From assembly GCF_900104025.1 (NCBI RefSeq), contig NZ_FNIQ01000007.1:124001-188000 (forward strand): a stretch of 64,000 bases of DNA. The letters run 5' to 3'. The translations under genes were made by a program, and so were the position numbers. How positions within the stretch are numbered: the first letter of the stretch is position 1; each line of letters starts with the position of its first letter. The stretch is from Geodermatophilus sp. DSM 45219. Its GTDB lineage: Bacteria > Actinomycetota > Actinomycetes > Mycobacteriales > Geodermatophilaceae. Positions 58,001 through 64,000 of the stretch are shown in pieces. The notes beneath the pieces are model-generated. The model was not told the origin of the DNA, searched no databases, and was given only the letters and a program-made list of their open reading frames with translations.

Positions 58001-58545
58001 GGTGCGCCTCGGCGAGGTCGCGCGCCGGGACGGGCGGGCCGGTCCCGGTCGCGGCGGCGTCCGGCCACCGGGTGCCGGCGAGGGAGCAGCAGCGCGGCCC
58101 GGGCGTTGTGGCGCCGGTCGCGCACCGTCCGCCGGAAACGGGCGCGTCCCGGGCTGGTCCCGGGCGCGTAGGCGTACCAGCCGTACTCGTCGCCCGGCGG
58201 GTCCGGCGCCCCGTCGTCCTCCCGCATGCGGGCGCGCAGCCGCTCCAGCACGCGCTCGGCGACGTCGTCCTGCCTCAGCAGCCGCCCGGCGTCGTCGCCG
58301 ACGCCCTCGGCGTCCAGGGCCTCCGTGTACCAGCGCTGCCAGCCGGCACCGAAGGCCCGGTCGGCCAGGTCGGACACCACGGCGTGCGCCGCGTCGACGG
58401 GGACGTCGGTGCCCAGCGCCGGGTCGAGCTCCACGACGGCGCGCAGGGTGCAGAGGTCCGGCGCCGGCCACTGCGGGTCCGGCGCCAGGACGGCGCGGCG
58501 TCCACCGATGAGAAAGGGGAGCGACCAGGGTCTCCCGGACGACAT
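57919..58545 (-). CDS. Hypothetical protein overlapping the HNH gene
   Basis: An open frame of about 208 codons from an ATG at 58545. The middle (ALGTDVPVDAAHAVVSDLADRAFGAGWQRWYTEALDAEG and following, shown in part) reads as a plausible soluble helical domain with acidic and aromatic residues. The last 60 residues are Arg/Pro-rich and overlap the start of the HNH gene in another frame, so the true end may be earlier or the HNH start later. I do not recognise it. It is divergent from the reductase gene. Confidence 0.4.
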   Translation of the reverse strand: MSSGRPWSLPFLIGGRRAVLAPDPQWPAPDLCTLRAVVELDPALGTDVPVDAAHAVVSDLADRAFGAGWQRWYTEALDAEGVGDDAGRLLRQDDVAERVLERLRARMREDDGAPDPPGDEYGWYAYAPGTSPGRARFRRTVRDRRHNARAALLLPRRHPVAGRRRDRDRPARPGARPRRGAPWRGCPAAARPPRPSRSAPAGRGAPNG

Positions 58546-58597
58546 CCACCACCGGCGCACGGGCGCCGGACGAGACCACCACCACGGAGGAGCAGGT

Positions 58598-59155
58598 ATG
58601 GGCGCGATCAGGGTGCACGAGTTCACCACCGTCGACGGGGTCGTCGACGCCCCGATGTGGACGATGGACTACGGGTTCCCCGACGACCTGGCCGCGTCCA
58701 TCGGCGCGCTCACGGCCCCGGCGTCGGGCATCCTGCTGGGCCGCACGACCTTCGAGATGTTCGCGCCCGCCTGGTCGACGCGGACGGTCGAGGACGATCC
58801 CGGCGCGCCGTTCTTCAACGACACCACCAAGCACGTCGTCTCCTCGACGCTGACCGATGCCGAGTCGGTGTGGCGCAACTCCACCGTCCTGGGCGGCTAC
58901 GACGCCGGCCGGATCCGGGAGCTCAAGGAGCAGGGCGACCTGTACGTGAGCGGCAGCGCCACCCTGGTCCGGGCCCTGATCGCCGACGGCCTGGCCGACG
59001 AGCTGCACCTCTACGTCTACCCCGTCGCCGTCGGCACCGGCATCCGGCTGTTCCCCGAGGGCGGGCCGCGGACGCCGCTGTCCCTGCTGGGGGTGGAGAG
59101 CCTGAGCAACGGGGTGGCCCACCTGACCTACGGCCCGGCGGCGGCCGCGGGCTGA
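58598..59155 (+). CDS. RibD/dihydrofolate reductase-like protein
   Basis: 185 residues from an ATG at 58598 with GGAGGAGCAGG upstream. The C-terminal-RibD/DHFR fold is recognised from VHEFTTVDGVVDAP, GILLGRTTFEMF, VSSTLTDA and DLYVSGSATLVRALIADGL. Such stand-alone YyaP-like proteins are widespread; NADPH-dependent reduction of an unknown substrate is the usual annotation. A strong terminator follows. Confidence 0.9.
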   Translation: MGAIRVHEFTTVDGVVDAPMWTMDYGFPDDLAASIGALTAPASGILLGRTTFEMFAPAWSTRTVEDDPGAPFFNDTTKHVVSSTLTDAESVWRNSTVLGGYDAGRIRELKEQGDLYVSGSATLVRALIADGLADELHLYVYPVAVGTGIRLFPEGGPRTPLSLLGVESLSNGVAHLTYGPAAAAG

Positions 59156-59170
59156 CCCCCGGGACGACGA

Positions 59171-59200
59171 GAGGCCCGGGTCCTCGCGGACCCGGGCCTC
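59171..59200. terminator. Strong bidirectional hairpin terminator
   Basis: 13-bp stem GAGGCCCGGGTCC (59171-59183) with its complement at 59188-59200 and loop TCGC. It serves the reductase on the plus strand and tRNA-Val(CAC) on the minus strand. Nearly the same hairpin follows tRNA-Val(GAC) at 62281-62309. Confidence 0.9.
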
Positions 59201-59208
59201 TGGTGCGG

Positions 59209-59280
59209 TGGGCGATACTGGGTTCGAACCAGTGACCTCTTCGGTGTGAACGAAGCGCTCTACCACTGAGCCAATCGCCC
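59209..59280 (-). tRNA. tRNA-Val (anticodon CAC)
   Basis: 72 bases including the discriminator A. Acceptor arms GGGCGAT/ATCGCCC, D-loop CTCAGTGGTAGAG, anticodon stem CTTCG/CGAAG with loop TTCACAC (anticodon CAC), T-arm CACTGGTTCGAACCCAGT. The full CCA end is not encoded. Confidence 0.96.
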
Positions 59281-59305
59281 CTGCGCCGGTCATTCTGCCA
59301 GACGC

Positions 59306-59797
59306 TCAGCGCCAGAGCGGCACCCACCCCGGCACCCAGTCCGGGACGCCCATCAGGTGCAGCACGACCACCAGGACGCCGTAGACGAAGGCCGCGGTGG
59401 CCAGGGCGACGGCGACGCGCACCCACGCCCGCTGCCGGCCCAGCCACTCGGTCCACGCCCGGACGTGCCGGCGGGTGAAGTCCAGCAGCCGCTCGGCCCA
59501 GGCGAACTCGGTCGCGAGCAGGAAGAGCCCCGCGATGACGGTCAGCCAGCCGGGCCCGGGCAGCGGGATGGTGACCAGCCCGAACGCCACGACGATCCCG
59601 CCGAGTGCCCCGACCACCAGGCGGTAGGTGTGGTCGAGGGGACGCCGGGCGGCCAGCCGCCGTCGCCACCTCGTCTTCCCGACGCGCTCGCGCAGGCTGC
59701 GGTGCCCGTCCCCGGCCGCGTGCGCGCCGGTGGCGCGGGGCGCCCGTCCGACCGGCTGTCCCGCACCGGACCGGGCGACCGTCTCCGGACCGCTCAG
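59306..59797 (-). CDS. Small membrane protein of the TIGR02611 type, possible CTG start
   Basis: Up to 163 residues. The core VVGALGGIVVAFGLVTIPLPGPGW and LLATEFAWAERLLDF (in part) is typical of the TIGR02611 PGPGW-containing membrane proteins of actinobacteria, with two or three helices. No ATG, GTG or TTG occurs in frame between the anti-sigma stop and residue 60. A CTG at 59797 overlaps that stop (CTGA) and has GGGGGAGG seven bases upstream, so it is taken as the start. A much shorter GTG start at about 59613 is the alternative. Confidence 0.78.
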   Translation of the reverse strand: MSGPETVARSGAGQPVGRAPRATGAHAAGDGHRSLRERVGKTRWRRRLAARRPLDHTYRLVVGALGGIVVAFGLVTIPLPGPGWLTVIAGLFLLATEFAWAERLLDFTRRHVRAWTEWLGRQRAWVRVAVALATAAFVYGVLVVVLHLMGVPDWVPGWVPLWR

Positions 59798-60681
59798 CTG
59801 GGCACCTCCCCCATCGCCACGATGTCGCTCGGCTCCGGCGGAGCCTCCCGGCCGGGCTCGAGGCTCACCGCGTACCCGGTGTAGGTCTCCAGCCCGGCGG
59901 CCCCGGAGCCTACGGTCTGCAGCGCCGGTTGCGGGGAGGAGACGTCGAAGGTGTCGAGCGCGGTGGGCGCCCCCGGGCCGGTCCCCCACACCACGTAGGT
60001 CTGCTCCTGCGCGTCGTTGGGCGACAGTCCGTGGGTGACCACCTGCACCTGGTCGTCGCGGGCCACGACGGTCGCCACCGTGGCACCGTCGGCCGTCAGC
60101 GGTGTGATGGTCGCCTGGCCGGGCGTGAGCAAGGCGTCCACCAGCTCGGCCTGCTCGGTGGCGGCGGCCTGCGCCTCCTCGCGCGCCGAGCTGAGGACGA
60201 CGTTCCAGGTGCCCAGCGCCAGGATCGCTGCCACCGCGGCCGCCACGAGCGCGTTGGGCAGCACCCGGCGCCAGCTCGGCGGCGGGCCCGCCGGGCCCAG
60301 CGGCAGCGGCGCCCGGTGGGCACCGGAGCCGGTACCCACGGGCTGCGGCGCGGGCGGTGGCGTCGTGGCGTCGGCCACGGGGGCCGGTCGGGCGACGCGG
60401 TCGGCCTCCGCGGACGGCGGGGGCACCTGCTCGGTCTGCTCCACCGCGGCCCGCAGCCGGTCGCGCAGCCCCGGCGGGGGTTCGGCCGGGGGCAGGTCGC
60501 CGGCCAGGGCACCCATGACGTCGGTGGTCTCGGCGACCGTCCGGCGGCAGCGGGGGCAGGTCGGCAGGTGGACGGCGAAGAGCTCCTCCTCCTCCGGCTC
60601 CAGCGCGTGCAGCGCCCAGCCGACGGCGAGCTCGTCGAACGTCTCGTGCTCCCCGCGGCGCGGGTCCATGGGCGCGGTCAC
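59794..60681 (-). CDS. Anti-sigma factor (RskA type)
   Basis: Membrane protein that holds an ECF sigma factor inactive. 295 residues from a GTG in a GTGA overlap with the sigma gene. The zinc-anti-sigma motif is H38-x3-C42-x2-C45 (HLPTCPRC); a Pro/Ala-rich linker, one transmembrane helix (about 150-170, VLPNALVAAAVAAILALG) and an extracytoplasmic RskA C-terminal domain follow (YVVWGTGPGAP). Release by regulated proteolysis is expected from the family. Confidence 0.92.
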   Translation of the reverse strand: MTAPMDPRRGEHETFDELAVGWALHALEPEEEELFAVHLPTCPRCRRTVAETTDVMGALAGDLPPAEPPPGLRDRLRAAVEQTEQVPPPSAEADRVARPAPVADATTPPPAPQPVGTGSGAHRAPLPLGPAGPPPSWRRVLPNALVAAAVAAILALGTWNVVLSSAREEAQAAATEQAELVDALLTPGQATITPLTADGATVATVVARDDQVQVVTHGLSPNDAQEQTYVVWGTGPGAPTALDTFDVSSPQPALQTVGSGAAGLETYTGYAVSLEPGREAPPEPSDIVAMGEVPS

Positions 60682-61328
60682 CGGTTGGTCCCGTCGAGCG
60701 GCGCAGGGCCGCCGAGGGCCCCGCCGAGCGAGGCGCCGTTCGTGCCCCCCAGCTCCTCGCGGAGCCGCCGCATCCCCGCGAGCATGCGCGTCTTGACCGT
60801 GCCCAGCGGCGTGCTGGTCAACGCCGCGACCTCCCTCTGCGTGTACCCGCCGTAGTAGGCCAGCGTCAGCGCCTCCCGCTGGGGCGCCGGCAGGGCGCTC
60901 AGCGCCCCGCGCACCTGCTCGGACACGACGCGGCTCCACGCCTCGTCCTCGACGTCGCGGGTGGACGTCGGGGTGGACAGCGCCAGGTCGTCCTCGGCCC
61001 GGGACTGCCGGCGGCGGTGCGACTCCTCCTTGCGGACGGCGTCCACGGCCTTGTGGTGCACCATCGCCATGAGCCACGAGGAGAAGGACCCGCGTGCGGC
61101 GTCGTAGGCACCGGGGTCACGCCAGACGCTGAGGAACACGTCCTGCAGCACGTCCTCGGCGAGCACCTCGTCGGCCAGGATCCGCCGGGCGAGTGCGAAG
61201 GCCGGCCGGCTGTACCGGTCGTAGAGCTCGTCGACGGCGCTCCGGTCGCCCGCGCGCATGCGCACGAGGAGGTCGGCGCCCGCCGGGCCGTCCCCGACGC
61301 GCCGTGCCGGACTGCTCACGAGTCCCAT
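60678..61328 (-). CDS. ECF RNA polymerase sigma factor (SigK-like)
   Basis: 216 residues from the ATG at 61328. Region 2 (LYDRYSRPAFALARRIL; DVLQDVFLSVWRD; SWLMAMVHHKAVDAVR) and region 4 (LSALPAPQREALTLAYYGGY; EVAALTSTPLGTVKTRM) are complete. The linker is longer and acidic. With the downstream RskA-type anti-sigma it forms a SigK/RskA-like pair. An upstream in-frame start at 61391 is possible but adds no conserved sequence. Divergent from the SsgA-like gene, which may be one of its targets. Confidence 0.92.
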   Translation of the reverse strand: MGLVSSPARRVGDGPAGADLLVRMRAGDRSAVDELYDRYSRPAFALARRILADEVLAEDVLQDVFLSVWRDPGAYDAARGSFSSWLMAMVHHKAVDAVRKEESHRRRQSRAEDDLALSTPTSTRDVEDEAWSRVVSEQVRGALSALPAPQREALTLAYYGGYTQREVAALTSTPLGTVKTRMLAGMRRLREELGGTNGASLGGALGGPAPLDGTNR

Positions 61329-61457
61329 CGTCACACGCGGTCTTCGCAACAGGCGGGCGGCGCGGTTCAGGTCCGCCGCGAACGGGCACACAGCGGGACG
61401 ACACGCCCGGAGATCATCCGGGCGTCACCACGGTCATGGAAGGTCGTTGTTGGAGAC

Positions 61458-61901
61458 ATGATCAACCGCGCCACGCCCGGGTACACGTGCCCGACGACGC
61501 TGCACCTGGTCGGACCGCAGTCCTGGACCGAGGTCCCCGCGCTGCTCAGCTACGAGGTCAGCGACCCGTTCGCCGTGCGGATCACCTTCGGGGACGGCGC
61601 GGAGGAGGACGGCATCTCCTGGCTCGTGGGCCGCGACCTGCTGCACGCGGGCCTCGACCACCCCGCCGGCGAGGGCGACGTGCGGCTGTGGCCGTCGCGG
61701 ACGTCGGGCGACGTCCTCTTCCTCCACCTGCGGGCGCCCTCCGGCGAGGCGCTGTTCGAGGTCTCCCGCGGCACGGTCGCGGGCTTCCTCCAGCTGACCG
61801 CCAGCGTCGTGCCCTTCGGCGAGGAGTCCTCGGTGCTCCAGGTGGACGGCGAGCTGGCCGCCCTGCTGTCCAACGGCGGAGCCGACCCGACCGGCCGGTG
61901 A
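61458..61901 (+). CDS. SsgA/SsgB-family sporulation and cell division protein
   Basis: 147 residues from an ATG preceded by TGGAGAC. The SALP family signature is clear by comparison with SsgB: LLSYEVSDPFAVRITF, WLVGRDLLHAGLDHPAGEGDVRLWPS (in part), and GEALFEVSRGTVAGFLQLT. SsgB recruits FtsZ to future septa in Streptomyces. In genera that do not form aerial hyphae such proteins may have a general division role. Which SALP subtype this is cannot be fixed by eye. Confidence 0.9.
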   Translation: MINRATPGYTCPTTLHLVGPQSWTEVPALLSYEVSDPFAVRITFGDGAEEDGISWLVGRDLLHAGLDHPAGEGDVRLWPSRTSGDVLFLHLRAPSGEALFEVSRGTVAGFLQLTASVVPFGEESSVLQVDGELAALLSNGGADPTGR

Positions 61902-61968
61902 CCCTGGGGGGACCCCCCGTGAGACCCCTGCTCGGGGTCGGGTATGGTTCTCCCTGCAACACAGCAAC

Positions 61969-62041
61969 GCGGACGTGGCTCAGTTGGTAGAGCATCACCT
62001 TGCCAAGGTGAGGGTCGCGGGTTCGAATCCCGTCGTCCGCT
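61969..62041 (+). tRNA. tRNA-Gly (anticodon GCC)
   Basis: 73 bases. Acceptor arms GCGGACG/CGTCCGC, anticodon loop TTGCCAA with anticodon GCC, T-arm CGCGGGTTCGAATCCCGTC. First of three plus-strand tRNA genes in a row. Confidence 0.97.
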
Positions 62042-62082
62042 CGGGACCTCGGGCGCTGGTCGCGAGACCGGCGCCCTCGTGC

Positions 62083-62153
62083 GGTGGAGTGGCCGAGAGG
62101 CGAGGCAACGGCCTGCAAAGCCGTCTACACGGGTTCAAATCCCGTCTCCACCT
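62083..62153 (+). tRNA. tRNA-Cys (anticodon GCA)
   Basis: 71 bases. Acceptor arms GGTGGAG/CTCCACC, anticodon stem CGGCC-like with loop CTGCAAA (anticodon GCA), T-arm ACGGGTTCAAATCCCGT. It lies 41 bp after tRNA-Gly. Confidence 0.96.
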
Positions 62154-62200
62154 CGGCCTCCGCCGAGCACGGTGGAGGCGACCGGCCGACAGGCCGGATC

Positions 62201-62272
62201 GGGCGATTGGCTCAGTGGTAGAGCGCTACCTTGACACGGTAGAGGTCACTGGTTCGAACCCAGTATCGCCCA
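62201..62272 (+). tRNA. tRNA-Val (anticodon GAC)
   Basis: 72 bases. Same acceptor, D- and T-arms as tRNA-Val(CAC) at 59209-59280; only the anticodon arm differs (CTACC TTGACAC GGTAG, anticodon GAC). It lies 47 bp after tRNA-Cys. Confidence 0.97.
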
Positions 62273-62280
62273 CAGCAGCA

Positions 62281-62309
62281 GAGGCCCGGGTCCGGTGGAC
62301 CCGGGCCTC
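62281..62309 (+). terminator. Terminator of the tRNA-Gly/Cys/Val cluster
   Basis: 13-bp stem GAGGCCCGGGTCC (62281-62293) with its complement at 62297-62309 and loop GGT, eight bases after tRNA-Val. Stem identical to that at 59171-59200. Confidence 0.92.
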
Positions 62310-62357
62310 TCGTCGTCTCCCGGCACGGCCGGGCGCAGCCGTGACCGGGGTCGCGAC

Positions 62358-62613
62358 TCACCCCGTGGTCCCGTGATCCCCGGGCCGCGCTCGTGCGGTG
62401 ACCTCCCGCACGTGTCGGCGGGCTCCCCGGGGCGGTGCCGGCGTACGCGACGGCGGCGACCGTGTAGCCGATCGGGATCCACGGATCGGCATCCGCGAGC
62501 CACTGCAGGACCGCCAGGACGGCGAACAGGACGGCCAGCCCGGCCCAGATGCGGGCCGTGTTGCGCGCCCGCTCGGCGTCCCGGTACCTCGGGACCTGCT
62601 GATCGGCGGGCAC
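62358..62613 (-). pseudogene. Small one- or two-helix membrane protein, probably frameshifted
   Basis: From the ATG at 62613 (MPADQQVPRYRDAERARN) the frame encodes two hydrophobic helices (about 20-60) and looks real. It then turns into Arg/Pro/Gly-rich sequence and reads on through a terminator and an antisense tRNA gene to 62212, which is not credible. One base change of frame near the CCGCCCCGGGG run (about 62435) gives a natural basic tail ending at the TGA 62358-62360. Either a frameshift mutation or a sequencing error. It lies just downstream of coaE on the same strand. Confidence 0.5.
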
Positions 62614-62628
62614 CCGGCGAGTCTGCCG

Positions 62629-63225
62629 TCAGCGGAGGGCAGGCGCCACGCGCTCGGCCCAGAAGCGGTCCACCTGCGCCTCGAGCTCCTCGACGGTGCC
62701 GCTGTTGTCGAGCACGACGTCGGCGACCGCGCGGCGCTGCTCGTCGGTGGCCTGCGCGGCGATCCGGGCGCGGGCGTCGTCCTCGGACAGGCCCCGGCCG
62801 ACCAGCCGCTCGACGCGCGTGGCGAGGTCGGCCGCCACGACGAGGACCAGGTCGTACGAGCTCGCCTGCCCGGTCTCCACGAGCAGCGGCACGTCCTGCA
62901 CCACCACCGCGTCCGGCGGCGCCGCGGCGACCAGCTCGGCGGCGCGGGCCCGCACCAGCGGGTGCACGATGCCGTCGAGCCGGCGGCGGGCGTCGGGGTC
63001 GGCGAACACGACGGCGGCCAGGGCGGGCCGGTCGAGGGCGCCCTCGGCGGTCAGGACGTCGCGCCCGAACGCGGCGACGACGGCGTCCAGGCCCGGCGTC
63101 CCCGGCTCGACGACCTCCCGGGCGATGCGGTCGGCGTCCACCACCCGAGCGCCGCGGGCGGCCAGCAGGCCCGCCACCGTGCTCTTGCCCGATCCGATCC
63201 CGCCGGTCAGCCCGATCCGCAGCAC
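62629..63225 (-). CDS. coaE: Dephospho-CoA kinase
   Basis: Last step of coenzyme A synthesis. 198 residues from a GTG at 63225 where homology begins: [19 protein letters not shown] with the P-loop at 8-15. The CoA-binding [13 protein letters not shown] and the lid region [12 protein letters not shown] and [10 protein letters not shown] are present. Near rpsA, as in other actinobacteria. Confidence 0.96.
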   Translation of the reverse strand: MLRIGLTGGIGSGKSTVAGLLAARGARVVDADRIAREVVEPGTPGLDAVVAAFGRDVLTAEGALDRPALAAVVFADPDARRRLDGIVHPLVRARAAELVAAAPPDAVVVQDVPLLVETGQASSYDLVLVVAADLATRVERLVGRGLSEDDARARIAAQATDEQRRAVADVVLDNSGTVEELEAQVDRFWAERVAPALR

Positions 63226-63370
63226 GTACGGACAGTAGCCAGCACGCGGTCGGCGATCACGGACAGGTAACACCCTGCCGTCCGGCCCGGCGCGTCGCTC
63301 CAGTCACACGTGCCCCATCGGCAACTCTCTCCCCGGCGATCTCCCCCGCCCCAGAGAGGCAGACCAGACC

Positions 63371-63643
63371 ATGTCCCGTTCCGCGCACGCCGCCCCCTCG
63401 TCGACCCCCGCCGCCCGCCGCCGCGGCCCCGGTCGGCACCGGCTCCACCGCCCCACCGGGGTGCGCTGCTCGGACCTGCCGATGGTGCGCGAGCGGCTGG
63501 AGCGCAACGGCGCCGCCCGGCGGGGCAACGCTTTCCTGCGCTGGCTGTCGGCGACCGCCCCGGCCGGCCGGCACACCTGGCAGTTCCTCGCGTCCTCCGG
63601 TGGCCGCCCGCGCACCGCGTTCGCGATCATCCTCAGCCTCTGA
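63371..63643 (+). CDS. Small basic protein of unknown function
   Basis: 90 residues, rich in Arg, Pro and Ala at the N-terminus and ending in a hydrophobic AFAIILSL. It has GAGAGGCAG 8-16 bases before the ATG and a strong terminator shortly after its stop, which favour a real gene. It interrupts the coaE-rpsA pair on the opposite strand. No family recognised. Confidence 0.5.
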   Translation: MSRSAHAAPSSTPAARRRGPGRHRLHRPTGVRCSDLPMVRERLERNGAARRGNAFLRWLSATAPAGRHTWQFLASSGGRPRTAFAIILSL

Positions 63644-63669
63644 GGAGGGCCCCCTGCGGGGCCGCAGCC

Positions 63670-63730
63670 GTCCCTCCACGGGGATGGGAGGGACGACCGA
63701 GGCCCGGTACCCCGCGGGGTACCGGGCCTC
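63670..63730. terminator. Two adjacent hairpins between convergent genes
   Basis: The first is GTCCCTCC (63670-63677) with GGAGGGAC (63687-63694). The second and stronger is a 15-bp stem GAGGCCCGGTACCCC (63699-63713) with its complement at 63716-63730 and a 2-base gap. They separate the small basic protein gene from the end of rpsA and probably stop transcription from both sides. Confidence 0.85.
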
Positions 63731-63768
63731 GGCCTCAGGTGCTGCTGCTCAGCTGAGCCGAGCGGGGA

Positions 63769-64000
63769 TCACTCGCCGCCGGCGAGCTTGGCCCGCAGCG
63801 CAGCCAGTGCCTCGTCGCTGGCGAGGGTGCCGCCCGACGTGTCGCTGACCTCGGCCTCGCCGCTGGAGTAGTTGCCCCCGGCAGCGGCCTCGGCGTCGGC
63901 TTCGCGGGCCGCGGCGATCTGCTTGCGGTGCGCCTCGAAGCGCGCCTGGGCCTCGGCGTACTGCCGCTCCCACGTCTCGCGGGCCTCGTCAAAGCCCTCG
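63769..64000 (-). CDS. rpsA: 30S ribosomal protein S1, C-terminal end (cut by window edge)
   Basis: The last 77 codons, running off the right edge. Translation gives a charged, coiled tail (FDEARETWERQYAEAQARF) and ends LASDEALAALRAKLAGGE before TGA, the C-terminus characteristic of actinobacterial S1 after its last S1 domain. The S1 RNA-binding domains themselves are outside the window. Neighbouring coaE fits the usual rpsA-coaE order. Confidence 0.9.
   Translation of the reverse strand, partial: EGFDEARETWERQYAEAQARFEAHRKQIAAAREADAEAAAGGNYSSGEAEVSDTSGGTLASDEALAALRAKLAGGE

Noticed and set aside
62212..62613. Reading the small membrane protein as one 133-residue protein
   Set aside because: The frame would pass through a strong terminator and the antisense of tRNA-Val; a frameshift explains it better.

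Overview
The window comes from a high-GC actinobacterium. A cell-wall gene block for phosphatidylinositol mannosides (pimA, patA, pgsA), bldD, an SsgA/SsgB-like gene, a RelA/SpoT-type rel, and a housekeeping gene order matching Mycobacterium tuberculosis Rv2533c-Rv2614c (nusB-efp-pepQ-aro genes ... hisS-rel-apt-secFD-yajC-ruvBAC-yebC-pdxT-pdxS-pimA-patA-pgsA-HIT-thrS) all point that way. The overall flavour (bldD next to pyrR, GTG starts, many GTGA gene junctions) fits the Geodermatophilaceae or a close relative. The family is an inference; no marker gene such as 16S rRNA is present.

Left edge (1-1728): start of pyrB, pyrR with a recognisable PyrR-binding RNA loop beside its ribosome binding site, and bldD with an intact c-di-GMP signature, closed by a strong terminator. 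From 1749 to 13253 an accessory island sits between bldD and nusB, which are neighbours in Streptomyces. It carries a secreted eight-cysteine protein, a large LuxR-type (LAL) regulator, three paralogous cassettes that each encode a 78-80 residue glycine-rich peptide behind a nearly invariant leader, a 761-residue membrane protein joining a PqqD/RRE-like domain to an M50-type zinc protease, two paralogous lipoproteins (one with a collagen-like repeat) and a glutaminyl cyclase lipoprotein. I read this as a candidate RiPP-like secreted-peptide system that I do not recognise from the literature: the RRE-protease would bind the leaders and cut them, and if it cuts before the invariant Gln17 the cyclase would cap the product as pyroglutamate.

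From 13270 to 25915 come nusB, efp, pepQ, the shikimate pathway genes aroQ-aroB-aroK-aroC, a prepilin peptidase, aroE, mltG, ruvX, alaS and two small membrane proteins, all on the minus strand and mostly overlapping by 4 bp. rarA follows, then a plus-strand patch (27481-30033) with an aldo/keto reductase, a DUF559-type protein and an ASCH-domain protein, each ending at or inside a copy of a 63-bp near-palindromic repeat. Next are aspS (which looks non-discriminating), a second aldo/keto reductase, hisS, a metallo-hydrolase, tandem secreted cyclophilins, a methyltransferase, an acyl-CoA dehydrogenase-like gene and rel.

From 40791 the minus strand holds apt, secF-secD-yajC, ruvB-ruvA-ruvC, yebC, pdxT and pdxS (split by a membrane protein gene), a LemA-like gene, the PIM block pimA-patA-pgsA, a HIT hydrolase and thrS. 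The right end (56994-64000) is mixed: MOSC and HNH proteins, a RibD-type reductase, tRNA-Val(CAC), an ECF sigma/anti-sigma pair, an SsgA-like protein, tRNA-Gly, tRNA-Cys and tRNA-Val(GAC), coaE, a small basic protein, and the C-terminus of rpsA. No insertion sequence, prophage, CRISPR array or rRNA gene was seen.
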